The position numbers and the translations under genes are program-made. This document shows, in pieces, positions 37,096 through 47,711 of a stretch of 64,000 nt of DNA. Position 1 is the first letter of the stretch, and every line of letters starts with the position of its first letter. The notes under the pieces were generated by a model. That model saw only the letters and a list, made by a program, of their open reading frames with translations, was not told the DNA's origin and made no database searches. Origin of the DNA: Polydactylus sextarius (lineage: Eukaryota > Chordata > Actinopteri > Polynemidae); NCBI GenBank assembly GCA_016801845.1, contig CM028907.1, forward strand, positions 17,077,598-17,141,597, given 5' to 3'.

Positions 37096-39022
37096 ACATG
37101 CAGTGAAGGAGTTGACGAACTGCAGCAGGTGGCGAAGAAGAAGCTCTGGGCCTTCACTGTGAAGGCGCCAGCAGACACAGACACGTTGATTTTAACATCA
37201 TGACCTTTGACACGTCAACTGTTCTTTTATGGACTAATGACAAAACAAGGTTCAGAGCATCAAAAACATATTTGTCCTCAATATCCTGCTGGTATTCTAA
37301 ATTTATACCAACTCAGTTTACAGTTAAAACCTTAAAACATATCTGACTGCTGAACAGTTAAACAGAAAATGTGAGATTTTTGTAAAGGGTCCAGTCTCAG
37401 TCTCACACTGGTTACTAAACTCATTGGCTGGACCCTGCCTAAAGCTGAAAGATTTAACATGAAATACTTATACTTTACTTATGCAGATGAATGTGAGAAA
37501 AGACCTTTGTAGGTTTCATTGCTAAAATATCATCTTGCACAAGAAAAATAAGCATGTTCTACTCAAAACTCAGGGAGTCCTGACATTCAGAACCTACAGT
37601 TTCCTTTATGTAACATAGAAATATGAAAAGGTCTGGTTTGTCTGTTCTGGGCTACTACAGAAAGATGGTGGTGCAATGTGGTGGACTGTGGAAAAGGACC
37701 CACTCCTGACATATGTGGATATGAATAGTTACGATAATCTAAAAACACATTTCATGTGAATTCACACACTGATGAAAAAAGATCATAACTGCATAATAAA
37801 TATTAATTTTAAATAAAAGAAATTCTAACTCATCCTCACATAGGTTTGTGCTAATTAAAGTGAGATGTTAAAGAGTTGTCATGATGTAAGATAACTTGAA
37901 TAAACTCTCAAATCTTAAACGTGATAAATAAAATATAGTCATCTAACAAAATGTCTTTGATGAAGTGGATTAAATGTAGTCAATATGAAAATGAACTTGA
38001 CGTATTACATCCAGATGTATTTTTTGCATTTTATGATTTTGCTTGTCTTTGCCAAACTGCATGCAATCATCTGTTTCCAGTAAAATCGTAGAGGATATAC
38101 AGATATGGAAAAGAATCCACTTGTTAAAGTTGACATAAACAAGTTGACTTCCAGTGGTTTGGTTTAGATATAAGGGGGCAACGAGGAAATGTGTCAGCAA
38201 CATTAGTCACACTGTGAAGCTGCCTCTGACTGCTCTGAAGATCAAACTGAGGTTCTGCTGATTGACTGCCAGCCTGACATCTACTTCCAAAGACATGGCT
38301 GCGTGATTGCGAAATTCCTGGTTTTCCCTGTAATGGCTGACAAAGACATTCTCGAAAAGTCCCACAGAGACCTCAAGGTTAGAGGGGGAGGGCAGATGAT
38401 GCCATCCAATGAGCTGCATGAAAACATCACTTTACATGCAGAAGACCTTTACGTCAACTCGGGTTTCTGATGGTAAAAAAAAAAAAGCTTTAAATCCTTT
38501 TCCTGTAAAAAGTGTGAAGAAGAGAAGAGAAGGGGAAAAAAAGCTATAACACTGAAACAAACAACAGGGATGCAGCTGCATTCAATTTCCTGCGGCATGC
38601 TGTTTCTATCACAAGGTCTTTTCAGATGCACCAATTGAGCCGAGGTTGGGAATGGCCATGAATCTAAACCAGTCTTTCCCTTGCTGCACTCGGCTTAATG
38701 AGGGCTACATGTAGGAATGTCTGTTCTCACCCCACACCTTTTCCCCTGTGGGCTTCTTCAGAATGATAAGGGAGAAACATTTCACTCTTTAGGTCATTTT
38801 TCACCCCTTGTGGCCTGAAAACCAAAATTCATACACAACGTAATCTCAATAATTAGTAAAATCATAAACAGTTTTAATAGCTGATGATGTCGTGCATTAC
38901 CCCAGAGCTAAATATTTTAACTGTGCAAAAAGAAAGACATTTCTACTGACGTCTTACACTTCCCAAATCAGTTCCCAATCATTTATGCACATCTTCCACA
39001 CTTTAACTGCAGTGATATCTAT

Positions 39023-39045
39023 AAAGAAAAAAGAAAAAAGAAAAG
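39023..39045. repeat. Short A6G-type tandem repeat
   Basis: Three copies of a 7-bp unit (AAAAAAG) in an A-rich run. Confidence 0.75.
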
Positions 39046-39536
39046 TGGAACACTGAGTTTTCCATCCTTAAGCTTTCTGAAATGATATGTTCCATCTGGT
39101 TGTGAAGAGGGATTGTTTTTGTATGGCCAGATGAAATTGCAAACATCTCTGAATAATTATTTCAAAAGGCATCCTGTTTTGAATAACACTGTGCTATGAA
39201 GGGAACTGTGTGCTGGTAAACAACAACATACTCCCTACTCACATGGCCCTGTTTTTCCTATTAGTGGCCTTTATGTCAAGTCCAGAACCTGTTTTTCATA
39301 AGTCGCTCAGGCTCATGATGGAGAAACAGCAATATGATGGCAGTTACGGAAACTGTCGAGGCTGCCGTTTGTTTTTACGTTGAATGTATGTCCCTGGACC
39401 TCATTAGCCAGTGTCCTTATTAAGAGTCTCCTTGCTGTCCCCCTGGAGAATGCCCTCCCTCCCTCCTGTGTCTCTCTCTCACTCCCCTGTTTCTCTCTTC
39501 CTTGCCCTTTGAACTTTCCTCAGTCTCCTGTCCCAC

Positions 39537-39550
39537 ATCAAAGCTTTGAT
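39537..39550. promoter_or_regulatory. Palindromic TCF/LEF-like site
   Basis: ATCAAAGCTTTGAT is a perfect 14-bp palindrome made of two abutting, opposed TCF/LEF cores (ATCAAAG). A second copy of its central 12 bp occurs at 57985-57996. Function is not shown by the sequence. Confidence 0.25.
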
Positions 39551-39601
39551 AGAGGCTTCCTTTTTCCTCTTCTCAAGGTGAAGTTCTGGCTACGTGTGCA
39601 T

Positions 39602-39644
39602 ATGTGTGTGTGTGTGTGCGCGTGCGTGTGTGTGTGTGTGTGTA
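39602..39644. repeat. (TG)n/(CG) mixed microsatellite
   Basis: TG units interrupted by GCGCGTGCG in the middle. Alternating purine-pyrimidine throughout, so strongly Z-DNA-prone. Confidence 0.9.
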
Positions 39645-39984
39645 TACAGGACTGAAATGGACAAAACAGACCTCATGCATAAATTAAGGCATTTTTTTCT
39701 CATTTTCAAAATCATGACTTCCTTCAAAACGTGAACACAAAAATGAGAACAACCTGTTCATCAGTATCACTGTGATGTGATGAATGTGAGCTAGCAGATG
39801 AATCATCTTCTCATTTATGTTCAGACCTGGAACGAGGTGACTGTGATGAGCAGACGGAGAGAAGATGTCACCATGAATGGATGATCCAATAAAACATGTG
39901 ACAACATTATTATTAGTGATTTCTACATTGCAACCACGTCAACAAAGATTATTTTTACTAACAAAATATGTTTAAATATGTTTA

Positions 39985-40060
39985 AAGCCAAACCATGACC
40001 TTTCCACAAACCTGAACCAATCATTGTTTGTTTGTAAACCTAACCTGACTGAACCTTAAT
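39985..40060 (+). mobile_element. Fragment of a common teleost repeat
   Basis: AACCATGACCTTTCC, then AAACCTGAACCAA, then TAAACCTAACCTGACTGAACC, matches a teleost repeat that I recall reading ACCATGATCTTTCCCTAACC...AACCAAGTGG...CCTAAACCTAACC. It directly precedes the minus-strand SINE body and may be part of one composite insertion. Confidence 0.5.
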
Positions 40061-40099
40061 GGTTCTGAATGATTAGATGGTGCAGACAGAGAGTGTCAT

Positions 40100-40285
40100 C
40101 CAACCGTAGGCGGCATCAGATCAGGAAAAGCTTGTCTGCAGAGTGTCGTTTCACACATTTGCCATTCCAAGTGAAGGACTCTCACCCAATCTCTGGACAG
40201 ACTGGAGGAGCTGGGGGTCAAGCCACCATCCGCTAACCATGCTTCTGATTTAATGGGTGTGCTGCTCTACCTCCGACCACATGTC
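40100..40285 (-). mobile_element. tRNA-derived SINE relic
   Basis: Read on the minus strand from 40285, the words GGAGGTAGAGCAG, AAATCAGAAGCATGG, GTGGCTTGACCCCCAGCTCC and TCCAG follow in order. They match the tRNA-like head of teleost SINEs (GGAGGTAGAGCGG, ATCAGAAGGTC, GGTTCGATCCCCAGCTCCTCC), including the decayed B box (GCTTGACCC for GTTCGATCC). The tail beyond is less clear. This is not a functional tRNA gene: the acceptor stem and anticodon arm are not preserved. Confidence 0.65.
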
Positions 40286-40520
40286 AAAGTGGAAGTACTG
40301 ACGAGTAGTTTTTCTTTATAGTTGAACATGGTCTGAGCCACAATTCATTCTCTTACACTGATTCTTAAATGCGATGCTTTGTATCATTTCCAGGGGATTA
40401 TGGGTCTTTCTGAAGAAGCTGGAACCCATTTTGAAATGATTGCACCAATCTACTGTCATCTTTTATTTATGAAGCTGCATTATTTTTCAACCCATTTTTC
40501 TTTCCAAACAGATGAAACTA

Positions 40521-40542
40521 CCCCCCCACCCCCCCCTCACCC
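40521..40542 (-). repeat. C-tract; G-quadruplex-capable on the minus strand
   Basis: Runs of 7 and 8 C separated by single A and T, then CACCC. The minus strand reads GGG, TGA, then G8, T, G7, which satisfies the usual four-G-run pattern for a quadruplex. Confidence 0.7.
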
Positions 40543-41018
40543 ATTTTTATTTTCTTTACTACATTTCTATTTTCTCTTCTCTGATTATTTTGTCCTTTTA
40601 TTTCTTTTAAAAAGTGCATTTATATGGAGAATAAAGTTATGACTGTAAGAGGCAGCTTGTGCTGAATGCTAAAACTCTCCAGTATTTTCATATCTGTATG
40701 TGATCAGACTGGTGATTAGGAGAGAAGCGGCCTGAAGTGGTGCCTATGTGTCCTCGCAGGACTGTTCATGAATAAGTAAAAATGGATTTTATAGAAAGTA
40801 GCGCTGTAATATAGTTTGTTATTTGAATTTACTACAAACATTAGCTCCTTTGCCATGTGGCTTAAGCGACTGTGCCTGCATCTGCAGTTGCTCTTGCAAG
40901 GCTGAAATGCCAGGCTCATGTCAGTGCAGCAGAAATAGGTCAAGCCTAACACATACAGATACACACTCACATGCACACTGATAGATGAATTACTCATTCT
41001 CTTTCATGGCCTTTGTAG

Positions 41019-41125
41019 ATGGAGGAAGCGGATGCCGATGTAAAAAGATCAAAACCCCAGCGCGCCAGAAACAAGTGTCCTCCTCCCCAGCAGCCGAGCA
41101 GGAGGGAGGAAGAGTCGCTCAACAG
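41019..41125 (+). CDS. Candidate coding exon, product unknown
   Basis: A pyrimidine-biased stretch (40993-41016) ends in GTAG|ATGGAGG, a plausible 3' splice site. After 107 bases comes AACAG|GTTTGT, a plausible 5' splice site. Starting with the ATG that opens the exon, 35 codons run without a stop and leave two bases (phase 2). The peptide begins MEEADADVKRSKPQRARN and goes on with a Pro/Gln-rich then Arg/Glu-rich part, ending near EESLNR; it looks like the basic, disordered start of a nuclear protein. The +1-shifted frame (GSGCRCKKIKTPARQK...) is also open, so the frame is not decided. I do not recognise the protein. Against it stand the modest splice sites, the lack of other exons nearby that I can find, and the ease with which a 107-bp stop-free stretch arises. 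Confidence 0.35.
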
Positions 41126-42469
41126 GTTTGTGTCACTCCTCAAACTCTGCAGCTTTTTCATGCCGTGTCCTTGGCTGCTCTGTCCTGCCAGGTATCAGTT
41201 TTTTTGGATCCCCTTTCTTTGTGGAAATGTCTGTGCTATCTGCGTGCTATCAGTTTGAAGCTGCTTTTCCTCTTCCTGTGTCTGTGGAAAACACAATCAA
41301 AGAGAAAAATCAATGTATCCTCCAGCAATAAAAAAGTCAATAGCTTTCATAGAATCTATATTTAGAACAGGGTGATGTAGAGATTCTCAGTTCTGCCTGG
41401 TTGAAATTGGTGAGATAGATCTGTTTCTCCAAATTCATTTATTCATCATTCATCATTTCCTGAGCTAGTGCTTTATGATTCATTTACAACCATGCACATA
41501 TATGTATAGATGTATATGCAAATGTTTATGTGTGGGAGATAGAAGTGAAGCCGGGCAGCTCATGGTAATGGGAAGGCATCAATTTTCTGAGAAGATTGAG
41601 CTTTTGTAGAATTTATTATCTCCTGCATTTACCCAGGTTCATTCCTACTTTCATTATATGAGCCATATTACATTCTGGACTTATCTAATATTAGTATCAC
41701 CTAATCTTGATTAAGAATCTTACCTCATTTCATTCTATGATTGAAACATATCATGCAGGTGACTCTGTGAAATGTATGCAGAGAGCAGTTCTATTGTTTG
41801 GGGCTAAATGGTTTCTTTTGAAGGAAGACTCCTTATTAAAATTCTATCCACAGAATTATCTCATTGCTTGTATGGTGAAACATGTATACAATGCAATGAC
41901 CACCACCCCGTCTATAGTGGATAAAATACATTAACCAATCACCATCAGAGTGCTGCAGCAGGAGGGAGTTCCTAGTAACAGCTGGGTACCTGTTGGCTGA
42001 AGTACTGCTGTAGGCACCAGTTCCTGTCTAACCATCAAGTAGAGGATGTTTATCCCTCTCATCGTCATGATCCTGCTGCAGCTGCACAGACTTGGTGAAA
42101 AATGAGTAAAATCATTTAGAAAATTTTAAATGAAGAAATCCCTTTGATGGGAAAGGGTGCAGAGAGGGTAGCTTCCTTCCAAATTATACTTCAGATCTGA
42201 AGCCAGTTTATAATTTTTAAGTAATAAGTGTGTCAAACTTTTGATTGAATTTCAGCCAAGTCAAGTTCAAGGCCATGCTGCTTTTTGGGTCATGTGTCCA
42301 CACAAACACGCACACGTGCGCACACATGCATACATACTTATTCTTTTTAAAATAGTTTTTGTAATTTGAAACAGACATTAACAAAATGAACATTTATCAT
42401 ACATTCTGAAATTAGGGAAGCATATAATACGTCTTTAATTGTTCAGTTTTACTGTGCTCAATTTTCCAA
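41126..42469. other. AT-rich noncoding stretch
   Basis: No further exon that I can support. An interrupted CA-rich patch lies at 42299-42337. Confidence 0.5.
42299..42337. repeat. Imperfect CA/CG-rich alternating tract
   Basis: CACA words interrupted by CACGTGCGCACAC. Mostly alternating purine-pyrimidine. Confidence 0.7.
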
Positions 42470-42750
42470 CCATCCATTTTCAACTGTTAATCCAGGGGAA
42501 GGTTGCAAGCAAGGTAGGCTATATGTCCTTCTATGTGCTTACCAGTTCCTCTTGGGGGATGCTAATGCATTACCAGGTTAGATGAGATATATAATCTCTG
42601 CAGCATGTTCATGTCCTACCCAGAGGTCTCTACTTAGATGGGCATGCTGAGAATACTTCCATCAGGAGGTGTCCAGGAGGCGTTCTCATTAGATGTCCAA
42701 ACCACCTCAACTGACAGCTTTCAACCCAAAGGAGCAATGACCATCTTTAA
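42470..42750 (-). pseudogene. Non-LTR retrotransposon relic, first half (antisense)
   Basis: The plus strand carries, in order, CAGTTCCTCTTGGGGGATGC, AGATGAGATATATAATCTCT, GTGTCCAGGAGGCGTTCTCA and CCAAACCACCTCAACTGACA. This is the antisense of the 3' part of the reverse-transcriptase frame of a LINE very abundant in teleosts, whose usual antisense text includes CCAGGAGGCATCCTGATCAG and CCGAACCACCTCAACTGGCTCC. The coding sense is therefore minus. Reading frames are destroyed. The relic stops at TAA 42748-42750, where a DNA transposon is inserted, and resumes at 43246. I do not assign the LINE clade. Confidence 0.8.
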
Positions 42751-43242
42751 AGGCCCATTTATGCTCTATACAGGATACCCATACGGAGACAGACGGAGCC
42801 TTTCATCTGTCATTATGTGTGTAATGTGGTCTGTTTTCAGGGAGCTTACTGATCCGTAGCAGTACACAGCAAATGGAGTAATACCACCAGAAACCATGTT
42901 GGGGCAGCGTTGAGCAGTATAGCTCAAGTGCGACCAGCGAGAGGAACAAAGAAGAAGAAGACCTCTCTGTCCATGTGCCGGGATTTCTTTAACGGCTGCA
43001 CAAACTGCCGCCGCGACTCCTTTTATCGCTTTCTTAGAATGTGCACTGTGATCTCCTTCCCCGTTGTCATGTTTGTTATTGTTTGAAATTTATGTTGGAG
43101 TTCAGAACTCTGCACTTTGCACAGCCCACTAGTGGATGTGTTACAACCATGTCAACATTAAGTGTGCATGGGGAGTATAAAAGATCTGATGTTAGCAACG
43201 GACGTATGTACTTACGTATGTAAAGGGAATATAAATGGGCCT
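42751..43242. mobile_element. Harbinger-type MITE inserted in the LINE relic (492 bp)
   Basis: The left end AGGCCCATTTATG and the right end ATAAATGGGCCT form a 12-bp perfect terminal inverted repeat (AGGCCCATTTAT). Subterminal ATACGGA and ACGTATG words also pair loosely. The insertion is flanked by TAA on both sides (42748-42750 and 43243-43245), the 3-bp TWA duplication typical of PIF/Harbinger. Removing the insert and one TAA joins TGACCATCTTTAA directly to GGCTGAGCCCAGAC, which is how the LINE text normally continues (CTCTAAGGCTGAGCCCAG). The interior has no transposase; it includes a purine patch (AAGAAGAAGAAG near 42950) and a CpG-containing core near 43000. An alternative reading as piggyBac (TTAA) fits less well, because the left terminus would then have an extra A. 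Confidence 0.85.
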
Positions 43243-43245
43243 TAA

Positions 43246-43690
43246 GGCTGAGCCCAGACACTCTGCAGACAAACAAATTTTGGATACTTGCTTTCATACA
43301 TGCTATCTATGATTTCAATCTTTTGGTCACCGCCTAAAACTCGTGACCATCGGTGATGGACAGAGTTTAGATTCACTGGTAATTCAATGCACTGATCCAT
43401 GTGTCAAACTTGTGCTCCATCCTACCTCTATCCTAGATGTTTTTAAACTTTCACCTGGGGCAGCAACTTAGCCCCACCAATAACCAGCAGAGAACCATGG
43501 CCTCTGGCCTCTGGTGGTAGTGACTCTCTTTCCGGTCACTTCATACAGCCATTAAAAGCTGGTGATTTACACACTAGAAGTTGCAGTCTGATAAAGCCAA
43601 CAAACAGAACTGAACAGAACATCATCTGCAAATAGTTGTCTGGGGTGAAGACACACTTTGCCTGGGCTGCACCTTGAAACTATGTAAGTC
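43246..43690 (-). pseudogene. Non-LTR retrotransposon relic, second half (antisense)
   Basis: The relic continues from the MITE with GGCTGAGCCCAGACACTCTG. It then runs through CTTTTGGTCACCGCC, CTCGTGACCATCGGTGATGG, CACCTGGGGCAGCAACTTA, AGCAGAGAACCATGGCCTC, AAGCCAACAAACAGAAC, ACATCATCTGCAAATAG and CTGGGCTGCACCTTGAAA. These are the familiar successive landmarks of the antisense teleost LINE reverse-transcriptase region, in the right order and nearly the right spacing, with small deletions. The coding sense is minus and no frame survives. The match fades near 43690. Confidence 0.85.
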
Positions 43691-45419
43691 ACATGTGGAT
43701 TTTAGGCAATGATGTCTTTGTGAACACAAGAATTACTCTTCATGATTGCTACATAGTCCACATCCTAGTCCACTCTCTTGGAGTGGAAAATTAGGTCAAG
43801 GCACTAAAAAATCTTATCCCACCCTCAAAACGCTACTACTCAGTAAAGTGAAACAAGTTTTGTGGTCAAAATGTCAAGAACAACAGTTTTAACAGCTGAA
43901 TGTGCAGGCGATCTCACTCGTCTCTGCTCCATCTTAATATAGTTCCAAGTTGCAGTCATTTGTGGTCCTTTGCTGCTAATAGCGTCCTCCTTAAATGAGC
44001 TCCCATTTCCTCATCTCATCTGAGCCCAGCATGACCCGCAGATAGGCCCTTGTAAATTCTCTCTCCCACCCCCCCATCTGGCTCCTTTTAAGTCTATGTC
44101 AGACTGTCCATAATCGCTCTGTCAAAATGGCATCCCGTCACCCCTGCTTGTTATGAGGTAGTGCAGAGCAGGAGGCTGAGACATACCAGAGTTGGAGCAG
44201 TCGAGCGAGCCTGCCAGCCCCCTTCATGTAACATGAGGAAATGAGTTTGTGTCAGGACTATTTTGGAGTTGCTTTGAAGTCTTATTTTACCCCCTTTGCC
44301 TCTAGGGGGACAGCACAGAAAGCAAAAGGAGGGGATGGGAGGGTGGGGTGGGGGTCTGGTGGTATAAGGTGGGGAAAATTTGCCCTGATAACCCAAAAGG
44401 CACCATGCTCATGATCTCGTGCCTGGGTGGTCAAAGCGCGTAGAAATGCATCACCAGTCAGACAAGATATGTATGTCACTGTGTCACAGGCTCGTGTAGT
44501 TTTGAAGCTGGTGTGGTGGGATTTTGTCTTTTTATGTCAGCTGTGGTGCCAGTGTTTCTTAGTGCATGCATAAACATGTCCTCAGGAGCTAGTTTCATTA
44601 TCCTGAGGCCTTTATTGCATTCTGTTTTATTTATGCATTGTCAATTTCTAAGTAAATTGCTTTAAGCATAAGTCTTGCATTCATGTATGTAGTAGAACAA
44701 GAAAAACTACACCTTCATGATAAGACTGAGATGATTTCAGTACAAAGACGCTGTTCATATGTTCTGCTCTATTTGACTGCTGCATCATAAAACAGAGAAA
44801 AAATAAACAGACACATCACAGTCCTACTACTGACAAAGACATATTGTTATTATCATATTGTACAAATTCATAGATCAATAGTCAGCAGAGCGTTTGTCGA
44901 TATGAGCCAGAAGCAACAGACTCCTCAGTACAGACAAGGGGGGAGAGGGGGATATTATTCCAGACCAATCAATGATTTTTATTCTCTCACAGGCAAACAC
45001 AAATATGTACACACGCTGGGGACTACCTTCAAATTGCTTTGCACACTGAGGCGTAGTGCATCAAAAAGTAAAGTACTATAAGCGGCCAGTAAGCGGCACC
45101 TTGACCTTGAACACAAGTTTTCAGATCAGTGGGTAGGGGGGCAACTCATCTCGAAACCCCCATTTGCCTCTATAGAATCTGCAGCAACAGTGAAGGAACT
45201 GCAGAACAATAATGTTGACACAACCTGAATTCACACATGCGCATACACACACAGCCACACATACACACTGAGTCTTTGGTGAAGATGCTGGATGCTTTCC
45301 ACCCCCTGTTGCGTTCGGAGCGGTGATGTTCCTGGAGTGGGGGGACAGCTAGAGGGGCATCCCGCAGAGCTGTTTGAGCGTCCTTGCCAGCGCCAGACAA
45401 CTTCACTATCCCTGCCCTA
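43691..45419. other. Noncoding stretch
   Basis: No gene. A G-rich patch (about 44330-44370, several GGG runs) could form a quadruplex on the plus strand. Otherwise unassigned. Confidence 0.5.
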
Positions 45420-47660
45420 GCAGGGGGCGATAATCACATCAAGCTCCCCTGACAAGAGGCATTGCATTCAGCTCCGGTCCCCTTAAGAATCTGGCATCCA
45501 GCAGACTCTCCTGAACATGCTGCTGACGTTACAATGACAAGGTTTGTGTTTTCATTTTTTCATTATGTGGCATCGCACTTCCTTTTTTTTGCCTCCGCCT
45601 CAGAAATGTATTTACGAACGATTTGGGATTCCATGTCACTAGGGCGAAAATCTGATATGGCAGAATTGAGTGTTACCGCCATTACCCTGTGGGAAGTGTC
45701 ATTGTATTAGCTTCTTTTTGTTTGCCATGGTGAAATCCATACAATAAGGAGTTTTTGAAAGTCTGACCACAGGAATATTTTTCTTAAGTTGTTTTGTGGG
45801 AAGCGTTTTGCTTTTTATGCAGATCATTAATAATTTCCATAAATAATATCCGGCGATAGTCAAAATCGCCAAAGCACCATCAGTAACTTTACTCAAAGAA
45901 TAAAGGGATAAAACTGACATGTGTATCACTCCAACTCTAACCCATGCTGGGCGGTGGTCAGAATGAAAAGGATGCTATCACTTTAAGAGATTCATGTACT
46001 CTCCCAAACCATGCTCGATCAATGTTTGCCGGCTCCTCTGGTTAGCAGAATTATTATGATTTTTTTTATTCTCAGTTGTCAGTTTCTGTTTTGTCACACT
46101 TACGCTTTTGTGTAGTTTTGTTCGTGGATCTGCCGCTCATGTTGTCGGGCATCTCGTAACACGCTCTGCCCTTTGAGAGGTGTTGTTTATGTTTTTTGAA
46201 TAACCGACACTCGCTTCATATGGCTATTTTTGGAAACTGCTGTCCACTCATCAAGACTTCAAGTAACAAGGACTAAGCAGGGGCATTCTTCTTTATTCTG
46301 AAATCCACCAAAACAGACAAGAACCACACTGGACTCCTTTAAGCAGCTTTGTGGGGCTGCCGAGCTCCTCTGCTACCCAGGGAGCCTGGCTTCCAGCGGC
46401 TATGCTCCATTCATCACCTGCCTTCAATGGCCACCACCAAGGCGCCTCCAGCTAGAAGGCCAGGTAGGGTGCCGGGTGGTGCACAATGTTTGGGGGATTA
46501 GCAATCAAAGGAGTGTGGAGGCTAGGGCCCTCCGTCCCAGCCTGCCATTCACTCCTAGCAGGGGAGGAGAGCTCCAGCAGCGGCCAAGGTCATCGTCTCC
46601 AGCACGGCAGGAGGTAACTGGGAAAGAACCCTGGGAACCAGCCGCCTGCTCTGTGCTAATCGCAGGCTAGCAGGCTAGCAGCACAGCAGGTGTCTCAGCC
46701 GCCCAACATTCATCTGATAGCATGGCTGACAACATGATAATGCCTTGCTTTTACTTTCCTCTCACTTTCAGCCACTTTTCTCTCTTCTTTATGTCTTTTG
46801 TTGATCTCTTTTGCTCTGTTCCAGTTTGATTTTGTGGGATTTGGTTTTGATTTCTTTGAACTGAACTATTTGTTTGCCGAGCAGAAATGTTATCCTTTTA
46901 CAATGGTCCTTTTTAGTTCTAAAAATTTCATGGGAAGACGCGGTTAAAAGTATTGTAGTGTTAGAAGTGGGAGGCCATTTTTTAATAGAAAGTGAAATGT
47001 CCTTAAAAGTTTATCTCAAGTTACCATGGTTTCAAACAAACTTGGTTAAACTGCACTTTTTGTGAATGGAACATGATAATAACAAGAAGGATAAACTTTT
47101 TTGTTAGTTTGAAGTCCTTTTTTGTTAGTTGAATTTGTTATCGGCATCCTGAAGCTCACAGAATAGTGATTATCGCCATCGTTTTAAGCGGATTTGGTGT
47201 CCTGTGGTGCGAGACATCGGGTTGAGAAGCCCTGATGAGACAGCTGGTTGGAGACTCACAGAATGGGGCGGAGTGGCCCATATCCTCCAAGATCGCAGGC
47301 TGGACAGATTAGCTTAGCCCGCTACTTCTGAGAAAGGAGGAAGCAAGCAGCGAGGTAACGATGATGTAAAATGAATCATTGTCGTTTTCCAGTCAGAAGC
47401 AAGACAGTAACCATGCCCCGCCACCCCACCTTCCCACAAACACACCCCTGTTGGGATATTGGCAAGTTGTCATGACGACAGGGATGTTCTGCTGATGAAG
47501 TCTCGCTCAGCGCCGGCCAATCAGATCGTGGAGCTACAACCGCAGCGTGAACAGGGGAGGACGCACCTATTCCAGTTTCACAATGCTGAGAAAGGACAGG
47601 CGAGACCCAGGACCACCAACGAGAAATTGGCAATCCGAGGGATGCTGTCAATGGGCCGCC
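45420..47660. other. Repeat-poor block, candidate conserved regulatory DNA
   Basis: For more than 2 kb there is almost no microsatellite or recognisable transposon. Composition alternates between AT-rich homeodomain-type words (for example AATAATTTCCATAAATAATA near 45829-45848) and GC-rich parts with CpGs (46340-46690, 47200-47660). That texture is typical of deeply conserved elements around vertebrate developmental genes, but conservation cannot be judged from one sequence. An exon-like piece ATG...CCAG|GTAGGG (46427-46463) is too short and its ATG context too poor to call. Confidence 0.4.
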
Positions 47661-47711
47661 ATGGTTCGACAATACACAAACAGCGGGGGTCGTGGATACG
47701 GGGGCTGCCAG
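47661..47711 (+). CDS. Candidate first coding exon (17 codons), product unknown
   Basis: The ATG at 47661 stands in a perfect Kozak context (GCCGCCATGG). The frame reads MVRQYTNSGGRGYGGCQ and meets CAG|GTAGGG, a good 5' splice site, at exactly a codon boundary (phase 0). Upstream lies a GC-richer, CpG-bearing stretch (about 47480-47660) suited to a 5' untranslated region. The same frame is open back to an upstream ATG at 47547, so a longer N-terminus is possible. I do not recognise the peptide. A chance co-occurrence of a Kozak ATG and a donor within 51 bp cannot be excluded, and no downstream exon is identified in the remaining 16 kb. Confidence 0.35.

Larger units (their letters stand above)
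35640..39536. other. AT-rich noncoding stretch
   Basis: No gene or recognisable transposon. It holds a TG microsatellite at 37071-37095 and an A-rich repeat at 39023-39045, both listed. Confidence 0.5.

Noticed and set aside
40190..40285. tRNA gene on the minus strand
   Set aside because: A- and B-box-like words are present but the cloverleaf stems do not pair; the text fits a decayed SINE head.
46427..46463. ATG followed by CCAG|GTAGGG, resembling a tiny first exon
   Set aside because: Only 12 codons, T at the -3 position of the start, and the same CCAGGTAGGG ending as the better candidate at 47.7 kb; kept only as a remark.
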